This document shows positions 8,816-16,853 of a DNA stretch of 64,000 nucleotides, piece after piece. The stretch lies in the NCBI GenBank assembly GCA_021802545.1, contig JAJZRS010000002.1:60546-124545 (forward strand), read 5' to 3'. The position numbers and the translations under genes are program-made. Within the stretch, counting starts at the first letter, position 1. The number at the start of each line of letters is the position of its first letter. This DNA comes from Pseudomonadota bacterium (GTDB lineage Bacteria > Pseudomonadota > Gammaproteobacteria > Burkholderiales > JABEVD01). The notes below the pieces were generated by a model that saw nothing but the letters and a program-made list of their open reading frames with translations, searched no databases and was not told the origin of the DNA.

Positions 8816-10984
8816 ATGGAAAAAAGAACAATGTCAGAAAAGTCCGCCGTTCTGGAAGCCCGCCATCACGATCCCTTTTCCTATCTTGGGCTTCACGGGA
8901 GGGAAGGAAGCTGGACTTTCCGCGCATTCCGCCCTTTTGCATCGGCAATCTGGCTTCAAGTCGGAAGCGAATGGGAAAAGCTCGAAAAAATCCACCCTGA
9001 CGGATTGTTTTCCTGGAAAGGAAAGACCCGACCCAATGTGCCTTGCCGGGTCCGATTCGAATTCGGGGACGATCATGTCGAGTCATTCGACCCCTACACC
9101 TTTTCTTCCTCGATCGGCGAACTCGATCTCCACCTTTTCGGCGAAGGACGCCTGCTCCTTTCCTACCGCATGCTCGGTGCTCATGCCATGGTCCTGGAAG
9201 GCGTCCGTGGCGTAAGGTTCGCGGTATGGGCGCCCAATGCCGAACGCGTCAGCGTTGTGGGCGACTTCAACGGATGGGACGGCAGGGTTCATCCCATGCG
9301 CGTGCATCCTTCGAACGGCGTATGGGAAATTTTCCTGCCCGGGATCGAATCGGATGCGATCTACAAGTTCGAACTCCGCAACAGGCAAACCGGAGCGATA
9401 CTGACGAAGACCGACCCCTATGGGTTCGCATTCGAGCAGCGCCCCGGAACGGCTGCGAAAACATGCAGCGAAACATCCTATCCATGGCAGGATGGGCAGT
9501 GGATGGAGGCACGGAAAAACAGCGACTGGCTGCATGATGCAACCAGCATCTATGAGCTCCACGCCGGCTCGTGGAAGACGCATGCGGACGGACGCCATCT
9601 CAGTTACAGGGAACTTGCCGACGAACTCATTCCCTACATGCTCGACATGGGCTACACGCATGTGGAACTCATGCCCGTCAGCGAACATCCGCTCGACGAA
9701 TCATGGGGATATCAGACGACCGGATATTTCGGCATCACCAATCGCTACGGCTCGCCAGACGACTTCAGGGCTTTCGTCGAGGCGTGCCACAAGGCCGGCA
9801 TCGGCGTCATCCTGGACTGGGTGCCCGCGCATTTTCCCAAGGACGATTATGCGCTCGCCCGTTTCGACGGCACGGCGCTCTACGAGCATGAAGACCCCAG
9901 GCTGGGGGAACACCAGGACTGGGGAACCTACATCTTCAATTACGGCAGGAACGAGGTCAGGAATTTCCTGATTTCGAACGCGCATTACCTGCTTTCCGAA
10001 TTCCACATCGACGGGCTCAGGGTCGATGCCGTCGCTTCCATGCTGTACCTCGACTATTCGAGGCGCGAAGGAGAATGGCTCCCCAACCGGTACGGGGGAA
10101 GGGAGAATCTCGATGCCATCGAGTTCTTGAGAGCGCTCAACGTCATGGTGCATGAGGAATTCCCGGGCGCACTCACCTTCGCCGAAGAGTCGACTTCATG
10201 GCCCATGGTATCGCGCCCGGTCTACCTGGGCGGCCTCGGCTTCTCGATGAAGTGGAACATGGGCTGGATGAACGACACCCTCGCCTACATCGAGCATGAT
10301 CCCGTTCACCGGCGCTTTCATCACGACCAGCTGACATTCGGACAGCTGTACAGCTACACGGAAAATTTCGTCCTGCCGTTTTCCCACGACGAAGTGGTGC
10401 ATGGCAAGAAATCGCTGCTCGACAAGATGCCCGGAGACGCATGGCAGCGCTTTGCCAACCTGAGGCTGCTGTTTGCCTACCAGATGACCTATCCGGGCAA
10501 GAAGCTCAATTTCATGGGCAATGAATTCGCCCAGGGTCGGGAATGGCAGGTGAAATCCGATCTCGACTGGAACCTGCTCGAATTCCCGGCTCAACAGGGC
10601 ATTCAGCGCCTGGTCCGTGATCTCAACCGGCTTTATCGGAATCACCCGGCACTTCACGATCTCGATTTTTCGCACGAGGGCTTTGCCTGGATAGACTGCC
10701 ACGATGCAGAGCAGTCGGCACTGAGTTACAGGCGCATCTCGAGATCAGGCTCATCCGTTATCGTGCTGCTCAATTTCACGCCTGTCCCGAGATACGGCTA
10801 CAGGATAGGCGTTCCTGAGAAGGCAAGCTACAGGGAAATTTTCAACAGCGACTCGCATTATTATGGCGGGACGGACATTGGAAACGGCGACGGCATACAC
10901 TCGGAAGACATTCCATGGATGGGGCAATCCCATTCCATCTCCCTGACTCTTCCACCCCTGGCCGGCATCATCATCGAAAGCTGA
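8816..10984 (+). CDS. glgB: 1,4-alpha-glucan branching enzyme
   Basis: A GH13 branching enzyme of about 722 residues. N-terminal carbohydrate-binding domain ([10 protein letters not shown]), central CBM48 segment ([19 protein letters not shown]), then the catalytic barrel with DWVPAHFP, the nucleophile Asp404 in [10 protein letters not shown], the acid/base glutamate in FAEESTSWP (457/458) and Asp525 in SHDEVVHGK. It introduces alpha-1,6 branches into glycogen. The start is uncertain: ATG at 8816 and ATG at 8831 are both possible and neither has a strong ribosome site. First gene of the rightward arm; pgi follows after four bases. Confidence 0.95.
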   Translation: MEKRTMSEKSAVLEARHHDPFSYLGLHGREGSWTFRAFRPFASAIWLQVGSEWEKLEKIHPDGLFSWKGKTRPNVPCRVRFEFGDDHVESFDPYTFSSSIGELDLHLFGEGRLLLSYRMLGAHAMVLEGVRGVRFAVWAPNAERVSVVGDFNGWDGRVHPMRVHPSNGVWEIFLPGIESDAIYKFELRNRQTGAILTKTDPYGFAFEQRPGTAAKTCSETSYPWQDGQWMEARKNSDWLHDATSIYELHAGSWKTHADGRHLSYRELADELIPYMLDMGYTHVELMPVSEHPLDESWGYQTTGYFGITNRYGSPDDFRAFVEACHKAGIGVILDWVPAHFPKDDYALARFDGTALYEHEDPRLGEHQDWGTYIFNYGRNEVRNFLISNAHYLLSEFHIDGLRVDAVASMLYLDYSRREGEWLPNRYGGRENLDAIEFLRALNVMVHEEFPGALTFAEESTSWPMVSRPVYLGGLGFSMKWNMGWMNDTLAYIEHDPVHRRFHHDQLTFGQLYSYTENFVLPFSHDEVVHGKKSLLDKMPGDAWQRFANLRLLFAYQMTYPGKKLNFMGNEFAQGREWQVKSDLDWNLLEFPAQQGIQRLVRDLNRLYRNHPALHDLDFSHEGFAWIDCHDAEQSALSYRRISRSGSSVIVLLNFTPVPRYGYRIGVPEKASYREIFNSDSHYYGGTDIGNGDGIHSEDIPWMGQSHSISLTLPPLAGIIIES

Positions 10985-10988
10985 GAAC

Positions 10989-12638
10989 ATGTCAGAACTG
11001 ACCCAATCCAATGCCTGGAAGGCGCTCGCCTCCCACAGGGAAAAATTGTCCAAAACGTCGATGCGCGGCCTGTTCGACGCCGACCCTGAGCGCTTCGACA
11101 GCTTTTCGCTCGAATTCGACGAAATGCTGCTCGATTATTCGAAGAACCTGATCACCCGTGAAACGATGTCGCTGCTTTTCGATCTCGCAGTGCATGCCGA
11201 ACTCGAATCCTGGCGTGAAAAGATGTTCACCGGAGAAAAAATCAACTTCACAGAGAACAGGGCCGTGCTCCACACTGCGCTCAGGGCTGCCGTCGATCCA
11301 AACGCCCCTGCCGTTTTCTGCGACGGCAAGGACGTGCTGCCGGACATCAGGGCCGTGCTGGACAAGATGCGTTCATTCTCCGATGCGGTGAGATGCGGAG
11401 ACTGGCTCGGCTATACTGGAAAACACATCACCGACGTCGTCAACATCGGCATAGGCGGCTCGCATCTCGGCCCCTACATGGTCACCGAAGCATTGAAACC
11501 CTATTGCCGGGACGACCTCGCCGTGCACTTCGTCTCCAACGTCGACGGGACGGATCTTGCGGTCAAACTGGCCAAGCTCGACCCTGAAACCACCCTCTTC
11601 ATCATCGCCTCCAAGACCTTCACCACCCAGGAAACGCTCGTCAATGCGAAATCGGCCAAAGCATGGTTCCTGGAAAAGGCGAAGGACGAATTGCAGGTCG
11701 CAAAGCATTTCGTCGCGCTTTCCACGAACGCGCCTGAAGTCGAAAAATTCGGCATCGATGTCGAGCACATGTTCGAATTCTGGGACTGGGTGGGGGGACG
11801 CTATTCGCTCTGGTCTGCGATCGGACTTTCCATCGCGATCGCCATAGGCATGGACCGCTTCGAGGAATTGCTGAAGGGCGCGAACGAGATGGACCTCCAT
11901 TTCAGATACACGCCGATGGAAAAGAACCTGCCCGTCGTCATGGGTCTCCTGGGCATCTGGTACGTCAATTTCCATGATGCCGAAACGCACGCCATTTTGC
12001 CCTATGATGAGTCGCTTCACCGCTTTCCCGCCTATCTCCAGCAGGGCGACATGGAAAGCAACGGCAAGCGCATCGACCGGGACGGGAATCCTGTCGACTA
12101 CAATACCGGCCCCGTCGTCTGGGGAGAACCTGGCACGAACGGCCAGCATGCCTTCTACCAACTGATCCACCAGGGGACGCGGATTGTCCCGGCAGACTTC
12201 ATTGCCTCGATCGAGACGCACCATCCAGTGGGGGCTCATCATCCCATCCTGCTTTCGAATTTCTTCGCCCAGACGGAAGCCCTGATGAAGGGAAAAACGG
12301 CGGACGAGGTCGGGCAGGAACTCGCAGGCGCCGGAATGGATCGGAAAAAGATAGAAAAGCTTCTGCCGCACAAGATCTTTCCCGGGAACAGGCCCACCAA
12401 TTCCATTCTTATCAAGAAGCTCACCCCCAAGGCGCTCGGATCCCTGATCGCGTTATACGAGCACAAGATATTCGTCCAGGGCATCATCTGGCGCATCAAT
12501 TCGTTCGACCAGTGGGGAGTCGAGCTCGGCAAAGTGCTCGCTTCGAAGATTTTGCCCGAGCTTTCAATTCAGACGCCGAGCAATCTTCACGACTCTTCGA
12601 CGAATCACCTCATCAACCGCTTCAAATCGACCTTTTAG
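10989..12638 (+). CDS. pgi: Glucose-6-phosphate isomerase
   Basis: A 549-residue phosphoglucose isomerase that interconverts glucose-6-phosphate and fructose-6-phosphate. Seen: [44 protein letters not shown] (PGI signature), [15 protein letters not shown] with catalytic residues, and the C-terminal signature [12 protein letters not shown]. Full length for the family. It lies between glgB and glgA with gaps of four and five bases, so it is part of the glycogen operon, tying glycogen to central metabolism and gluconeogenesis. Confidence 0.97.
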   Translation: MSELTQSNAWKALASHREKLSKTSMRGLFDADPERFDSFSLEFDEMLLDYSKNLITRETMSLLFDLAVHAELESWREKMFTGEKINFTENRAVLHTALRAAVDPNAPAVFCDGKDVLPDIRAVLDKMRSFSDAVRCGDWLGYTGKHITDVVNIGIGGSHLGPYMVTEALKPYCRDDLAVHFVSNVDGTDLAVKLAKLDPETTLFIIASKTFTTQETLVNAKSAKAWFLEKAKDELQVAKHFVALSTNAPEVEKFGIDVEHMFEFWDWVGGRYSLWSAIGLSIAIAIGMDRFEELLKGANEMDLHFRYTPMEKNLPVVMGLLGIWYVNFHDAETHAILPYDESLHRFPAYLQQGDMESNGKRIDRDGNPVDYNTGPVVWGEPGTNGQHAFYQLIHQGTRIVPADFIASIETHHPVGAHHPILLSNFFAQTEALMKGKTADEVGQELAGAGMDRKKIEKLLPHKIFPGNRPTNSILIKKLTPKALGSLIALYEHKIFVQGIIWRINSFDQWGVELGKVLASKILPELSIQTPSNLHDSSTNHLINRFKSTF

Positions 12639-12643
12639 CTGAA

Positions 12644-14044
12644 ATGCGCATTCTCTTCGTCACGTCAGAAATTTATCCGCTCATCAAGACGGGCGGGCTC
12701 GCCGATGTCAGCGGCGCGCTGCCAGCTGCGCTCGCTTCCCTGGGCATCGACGTCAAGGTGCTGGTTCCGGGTTATCCCGCAGTATTGTCAAGACTCGACG
12801 ATGTGAAGGTCATCACGCATCTTCCCGATGCGCTGCTTCTGGAAGGCTCGATGCCGAACACGCGCGTGCCCGTCATCGCCATCGAGCATCACGACTATTT
12901 TTCCAGAGAAGGCAATCCCTATCTCGACAAAAGCGGATGCGACTGGCCCGACAATGCAGCGCGGTTCGGACATCTTTCGAAGATCGCGGCGCGCATCGCA
13001 TCGAAAGACTCGCCCATCGGCTGGATGCCTGACATCGTGCACTGCAACGACTGGCAAAGCGGACTCGCCCCCGCCTTCATGCACTTTTCCGGCTCAAAAG
13101 CGAAGAGCGTGCTGACCATCCACAACATCGCCTTCCAGGGCAATTTCCCGCCGGACTGGGTCGAAAGAATCGGGCTGCCCATGTCGGCCTATACCATGCA
13201 CGGCGCAGAATTCCATGGCCATCTTTCCTTTCTCAAGGCAGGCCTTTTTTATTCGAATGCCATCACGACGGTGAGCCCGACCTATGCCATGGAAATCCAG
13301 ACGCCTGAAATGGGCTGCGGCATGGAAGGACTGCTTTCCCACAGGAAGCATGACGTCCACGGCATATTGAACGGCATCGATCCGGAGGAATGGAATCCGG
13401 GCACCGACCCTTATCTGCCCGATCATTACGATGCCTCCAGACTGGAAGGGAAGCTTGGCGTCAAGCGCGCGCTGCAGGCCCGGCTCGGACTCGAGCAAAA
13501 TGACGGGGCGCCGCTTTTCGGCATCGTGAGCCGGCTCACCTATCAGAAAGGGCTCGATCTTGTGCACGCTTGCGCCCAAGGATTTGTCGATCAGGGCGCT
13601 CAGCTTGCCGTTCTGGGCAGCGGAGACCATGAATTCGAGCGCGCCTTTCTCGATCTTGCGAAAAGATGCCCGGGCCAATGCGCTGCATCGATAGGCTACG
13701 ATGAAGCCCTTGCGCACCAGATCATGGCAGGATCCGACATTTTCCTGATGCCTTCCCGTTTCGAGCCCTGCGGGCTCAACCAGATGTATGGCATGCGCTA
13801 CGGCACGCCGCCCGTCGTCAGGAAAACGGGCGGGCTCGCCGACTCAGTGACCGACAATGAAACCGGCTTCATGTTCGAGCACACTTCGGCGGATGCGCTC
13901 TATCGGACGATCAGCCGTGCGATCGCCAGCTACCGCGACAAGACGGATTTCGGCCGCATCATGAAAAACGGAATGGAGCAGGACTTCGGCTGGACAAACA
14001 GCGCGAAATCCTACGTCGAGCTTTACGCTTCACTGATGTCATAG
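12644..14044 (+). CDS. glgA: Glycogen synthase (ADP-glucose)
   Basis: A 466-residue GT5 glycogen synthase that elongates alpha-1,4-glucan from ADP-glucose. Start at ATG 12644 gives MRILFVTSEIYPLIKTGGLADV, where Lys15-Thr-Gly-Gly is the ADP-glucose-binding KxGGL motif. Also seen: VHCNDWQSGLAPAF, LTIHNIAFQG, VSRLTYQKGLDL and the donor-binding segment FEPCGLNQMYGMRYGTPP. An upstream in-frame extension into pgi exists, but this start matches the family start and follows the pgi stop by five bases. Last gene of the rightward arm. Confidence 0.96.
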   Translation: MRILFVTSEIYPLIKTGGLADVSGALPAALASLGIDVKVLVPGYPAVLSRLDDVKVITHLPDALLLEGSMPNTRVPVIAIEHHDYFSREGNPYLDKSGCDWPDNAARFGHLSKIAARIASKDSPIGWMPDIVHCNDWQSGLAPAFMHFSGSKAKSVLTIHNIAFQGNFPPDWVERIGLPMSAYTMHGAEFHGHLSFLKAGLFYSNAITTVSPTYAMEIQTPEMGCGMEGLLSHRKHDVHGILNGIDPEEWNPGTDPYLPDHYDASRLEGKLGVKRALQARLGLEQNDGAPLFGIVSRLTYQKGLDLVHACAQGFVDQGAQLAVLGSGDHEFERAFLDLAKRCPGQCAASIGYDEALAHQIMAGSDIFLMPSRFEPCGLNQMYGMRYGTPPVVRKTGGLADSVTDNETGFMFEHTSADALYRTISRAIASYRDKTDFGRIMKNGMEQDFGWTNSAKSYVELYASLMS

Positions 14045-14062
14045 CGGTCATGGCAGGCGGAT

Positions 14063-14083
14063 GACAAAATGTAACGCTTTGTC
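14063..14083. promoter_or_regulatory. Possible enhancer/activator site (GACAAA-N9-TTTGTC)
   Basis: A perfect 6-9-6 inverted repeat located about 60-80 bases upstream of the sigma-54-type promoter. This is where bacterial enhancer-binding proteins usually bind. It does not match the NifA (TGT-N10-ACA) or NorR consensus, so the activator is unknown. Confidence 0.4.
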
Positions 14084-14140
14084 GCATTTCGCACAATCCA
14101 TAAAAATCAATTATTCATTACGAATCAAAATGCTGGCCTC

Positions 14141-14156
14141 TGGCATCAGTCTTGCA
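14141..14156 (+). promoter_or_regulatory. Sigma-54-type -24/-12 promoter
   Basis: TGGCATCAGTCTTGCA fits the RpoN consensus TGGCAC-N5-TTGCA with one mismatch. The invariant GG and GC are separated by exactly 10 bases. The predicted transcript start is near 14167 and the next start codon is at 14191. Confidence 0.65.
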
Positions 14157-14190
14157 TGGATCATGCATGACAATTCCTGGGATCAACAGC

Positions 14191-14499
14191 ATGAAAACTC
14201 TCATCAAGACAACGTCCGACGGCAGAAGCCTGACGGTCGAAGGCTGCGTAATTTGTCTGGGCGGCGTGAAGGAAGCGGACGATCTGGATCCCGTCATCTA
14301 TCATCCGAACCGGGAAAACATTCTCAAGGTGATGCCTGAAGCTACTCACATGGCGGGAAGGGTGCCGCTCACCATGGAGCAGGCGCTCGCAGCCGACAGA
14401 GCGCTCAAGGAAGGGCGCAAGGCGATGGAAAGCGACCCGAAGGCCATCGCGGAAAGAATCAGAATGGCGCAGAACAAGGCCATGGCGGCGCGGGACTGA
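14191..14499 (+). CDS. Unknown small protein (first gene behind sigma-54-type promoter)
   Basis: A 102-residue cytoplasmic protein with no family I can name. The N-terminal part (MKTLIKTTSDGRSLTVEGC) reads like beta strands, contains a short C-x2-C pair (CVIC, residues 17-20), and is followed by an alanine/lysine-rich helical C-terminal half. I chose ATG 14191 because it lies after the predicted sigma-54 transcript start, whereas the in-frame ATG at 14152 lies within the promoter; TGGGA precedes the chosen start. The next gene starts one base after its stop, so the two form an operon. Nothing in the sequence gives a function; sigma-54 control suggests nitrogen, motility or stress context. Confidence 0.7.
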   Translation: MKTLIKTTSDGRSLTVEGCVICLGGVKEADDLDPVIYHPNRENILKVMPEATHMAGRVPLTMEQALAADRALKEGRKAMESDPKAIAERIRMAQNKAMAARD

Positions 14500-14500
14500 C

Positions 14501-14800
14501 ATGATCTACATCGTCGAAATTCCTCATCAGGGCCGGCCCAGATCATGGTTCGCATTCGACAAGCAGGATTTCGTACTGAAAGTGAAGGCGACCCTGAACG
14601 AGGCAGCCGGAGGCGAGTTCGACGACTGCGTCGATGCGCTTGTGAGCGAGCTCAAGGACTGCAGGATTTTCATGAGCGAGACGCAGGCGATCCTCGCGCT
14701 CCAGCGCGAACCGCTCCTTGATCCCGATAAAAACTTTCATGCGCACATGGCCCTGCGCGAGCAGCTGATCGCCATGGAAGCCATGGAGGAAGACATCTGA
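14501..14800 (+). CDS. Unknown small protein (second gene of sigma-54-type operon)
   Basis: A 99-residue acidic protein beginning MIYIVEIPHQGRPRSWFAFD, a beta-rich start followed by helices and an acidic tail (AMEAMEEDI). No signal peptide or membrane segment is visible. It begins one base after the preceding stop. I do not recognise a characterised family. Its stop is one base from the convergent Fe-S protein gene. Confidence 0.7.
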   Translation: MIYIVEIPHQGRPRSWFAFDKQDFVLKVKATLNEAAGGEFDDCVDALVSELKDCRIFMSETQAILALQREPLLDPDKNFHAHMALREQLIAMEAMEEDI

Positions 14801-14801
14801 G

Positions 14802-16100
14802 CTAGCGCAGCGATGACCTGAGCAGCAGGGCGATATGCTTCCCGTCACCTGCCTGCTGCCTGCAGCTCGTCCCGTTGGCGATGAATACGGTTTCCTCCCC
14901 TGCCTGTCTCAGTCTGGGGAGCAGCGAAAGTTCCGCCATCTTCATTGAAATGTCGTGATGCTCGGCTTCCAGTCCGAATGATCCCGCCATGCCGCAGCAG
15001 CTCGATTCGATGAATTCGACTTCCAGCTCGGGAATCAGGGCCAGCACCTTGCGCATCGACTTCATCGCGCCGAACGCCTTCTGGTGGCAATGCCCGTGGA
15101 CCAGTGCCTTGGCATACCCTGCCGGGCCGAGCTCTAGCTTCAGGCGCTTTGCATCGTGTTCCCTGGCCAGGAACTCCTCCAGCAGAACGGCGGATTTCGA
15201 GATGCCGTGCACCTTCTCGCCCAATCCGAGGTAATGGTATTCGTCCCTCAGCATCAACAGGCAGGAAGGCTCCAACCCGATGATTGGAAGCCCCTTTTCG
15301 GCGAAGGGATGGAGAAACTCGACCATCCTTTCGGCTTCTCCCCTCGCCTGCTCGATCATGCCGCTCGAAAGATAGGTCCTGCCGCAGCACAGCGGACGCG
15401 CGCTTTTCGCGACATGAACCTTGTACCCTGCATTCACGAGCACCTCCATGGCCGCCTGCGCGATTTCGGGCTCGAAATGGTTGGAAAACGTGTCGACGAA
15501 CAGGACGACTTCGCTGCCCGCCCCATTTTCATCGGGTGCATCGATCAGGAAGCCCTTCCTTGCCTGGGGCAACGCCCTTTTGGCGGAAATTCCCGTGAAC
15601 AGTTCCGTCGCCTTGGCGAGAAGCGGAATCTTGTTTCTGAGCGTGAGCAGGGGCGCCATCCACCTCAAGAGAGGCGCATAGCGTGGCAGGCTGCCGAAGA
15701 TGCGCTGCCGCAGAGGCAGGCCATGGCGCTTCCATTTCCTCGCCAGGTATTCCGTCCTGAGCAGGGCCATGTCGACGCCGTTCGGGCATTCGCGCTTGCA
15801 TCCCTTGCATCCCAGGCAAAGTTCCATCGCTTCTTCGAGCTCTGATCCTGACAGGTCAATTTGCCCATCGAGGGCAGCCCTCAGCGTGGCCGCCCTGTGC
15901 CCCGTCGAATGCACGACATCTTCCGTCGTCCTGAAGCTCGGGCACATCACGCCCTTTTCGATCTTCTGGCACTGGCGGTTTCCGATGCAGACCGATGCGG
16001 CCTTGCCGTAGGCGCCGCCGGAAGCGGGAAGCTTCGCATAGGCATCCCCTGCCCCGTAATTGTCGTAGGCTGACCAGTCGAGTTCGGATTTTTCGCTCAT
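14802..16100 (-). CDS. Fe-S oxidoreductase, CCG-domain subunit (YdiJ C-terminal-like)
   Basis: About 432 residues. It matches the C-terminal half of YdiJ-type D-2-hydroxyacid dehydrogenases: CIGNRQCQKIEKGVMCPSF, then CLGCKGCKRECPNGVDM (ferredoxin-type 4Fe-4S ligands), then two cysteine-rich CCG domains (RPLCCGRTYLSSG and SSCCGMAGSFG). The FAD-binding half normally fused in front is absent, and the upstream neighbour is a tRNA gene, so the partner flavoprotein must be elsewhere if it exists. The start at ATG 16100 (MSEKSELDW) is the best candidate but lacks a clear ribosome site. Probable role: passing electrons from a 2-hydroxyacid flavoprotein to the quinone pool (inference). Confidence 0.8.
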   Translation of the reverse strand: MSEKSELDWSAYDNYGAGDAYAKLPASGGAYGKAASVCIGNRQCQKIEKGVMCPSFRTTEDVVHSTGHRAATLRAALDGQIDLSGSELEEAMELCLGCKGCKRECPNGVDMALLRTEYLARKWKRHGLPLRQRIFGSLPRYAPLLRWMAPLLTLRNKIPLLAKATELFTGISAKRALPQARKGFLIDAPDENGAGSEVVLFVDTFSNHFEPEIAQAAMEVLVNAGYKVHVAKSARPLCCGRTYLSSGMIEQARGEAERMVEFLHPFAEKGLPIIGLEPSCLLMLRDEYHYLGLGEKVHGISKSAVLLEEFLAREHDAKRLKLELGPAGYAKALVHGHCHQKAFGAMKSMRKVLALIPELEVEFIESSCCGMAGSFGLEAEHHDISMKMAELSLLPRLRQAGEETVFIANGTSCRQQAGDGKHIALLLRSSLR

Positions 16101-16274
16101 GCATGCAGCAAAGCAAGAGCGATGCCAGAACATAATTCATTGATAATCAATGAATCTCAAAACAGCAATATTGAATTTGTCGCAATCGCTACAGGTCTTC
16201 TTCATCAGGCATTCGATCCTCTGCAACAAGAAACCCCTCAAATAGGGTATCATTGTGACCCTCGCGCTCGATCA

Positions 16275-16364
16275 GGAAGGTTGGCAGAGCGGTTGAATGC
16301 ACCGGTCTTGAAAACCGGCAATATCGCAAGATATTCCAGGGTTCGAATCCCTGACCTTCCGCCA
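16275..16364 (+). tRNA. tRNA-Ser (anticodon UGA)
   Basis: Class II tRNA. Acceptor stem GGAAGGT pairs with ACCTTCC, followed by discriminator G and an encoded CCA. Anticodon stem CCGGT/ACCGG encloses loop CTTGAAA with anticodon TGA. A long variable arm and a TTCGAATC T-loop are present. The 3' flank begins an unusual, gene-free, more A+T-rich segment. Confidence 0.96.
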
Positions 16365-16402
16365 ATGTCATAGTATTCATGCGGTGTTCATTCGCATAAA
16401 AA

Positions 16403-16541
16403 ACCCGTCATTTACGCCAACGGGTGCGCTTGAACCCGAGACCGTTTCCGACCCGAATTTTTGTTGAAGCAATTTGAATGGGTGCCTGACAACTCAGTGC
16501 CCAATCTGGTCGCTTGCTCAGCCCGTGGTTAAATGACGGGT
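16403..16541. repeat. Spaced 12-bp inverted repeat
   Basis: ACCCGTCATTTA at 16403-16414 and its exact reverse complement TAAATGACGGGT at 16530-16541, with 115 bases between. Smaller CCCG/CGGG pairings lie inside. Could be a structured RNA, a remnant of an element end, or chance. Confidence 0.5.
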
Positions 16542-16632
16542 ATTGGATTAAAAGAGACAATTTTACGAAAGGTTGCGCACAACAGATTTCAAATGCAGAA
16601 GACTGAGTAATAAAGTCATATCAAACGAAAAA

Positions 16633-16667
16633 TGCCCCCGGATAGTGAAACATTCTATCCGGGGGCA
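16633..16667 (-). terminator. Strong hairpin, terminator-like on minus strand
   Basis: Perfect 13-bp stem (TGCCCCCGGATAG with CTATCCGGGGGCA) and 9-base loop. On the minus strand it is followed by TTTTTCG, giving a rho-independent terminator shape. No minus-strand gene is visible between it and kup, so the transcript it would end is unidentified. Confidence 0.6.
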
Positions 16668-16729
16668 CAACTGGTCTGGTCGCAAAACTTCGGGGTTATT
16701 CCAGAACAGTAATTCGAACAATACTTAGT

Positions 16730-16748
16730 TCATATTTAACAAATATGA
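16730..16748. promoter_or_regulatory. Palindrome upstream of kup (8-3-8)
   Basis: TCATATTT-AAC-AAATATGA, a perfect 8-3-8 inverted repeat about 105 bases before the kup start. It is the size and symmetry of a dimeric repressor or activator site. Confidence 0.5.
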
Positions 16749-16774
16749 CCGTATGAGACAAATCAAAATATTGC

Positions 16775-16789
16775 CAAAATGACATTTTG
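16775..16789. promoter_or_regulatory. Second palindrome upstream of kup (6-3-6)
   Basis: CAAAAT-GAC-ATTTTG, a perfect 6-3-6 inverted repeat about 65 bases before kup, with further weaker symmetry around it. With the palindrome at 16730-16748 it may form a two-site operator for kup. Confidence 0.45.
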
Positions 16790-16853
16790 ATATTGAATGC
16801 GGGATGGGGTATCCTTTCGCCCGGTACAAGCCCGATATTTTGAAGGGGAATTC

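Larger units (their letters stand above)
16365..16853. other. Gene-free stretch between tRNA-Ser and kup
   Basis: No convincing coding sequence. It holds a spaced 12-bp inverted repeat, a strong hairpin with a T-run on the minus strand, and two palindromes just ahead of kup. I see no duplicated tRNA 3' end that would mark an attachment site. Confidence 0.6.

Noticed and set aside
11373..12371. Long minus-strand frame inside pgi
   Set aside because: Antisense shadow of pgi.
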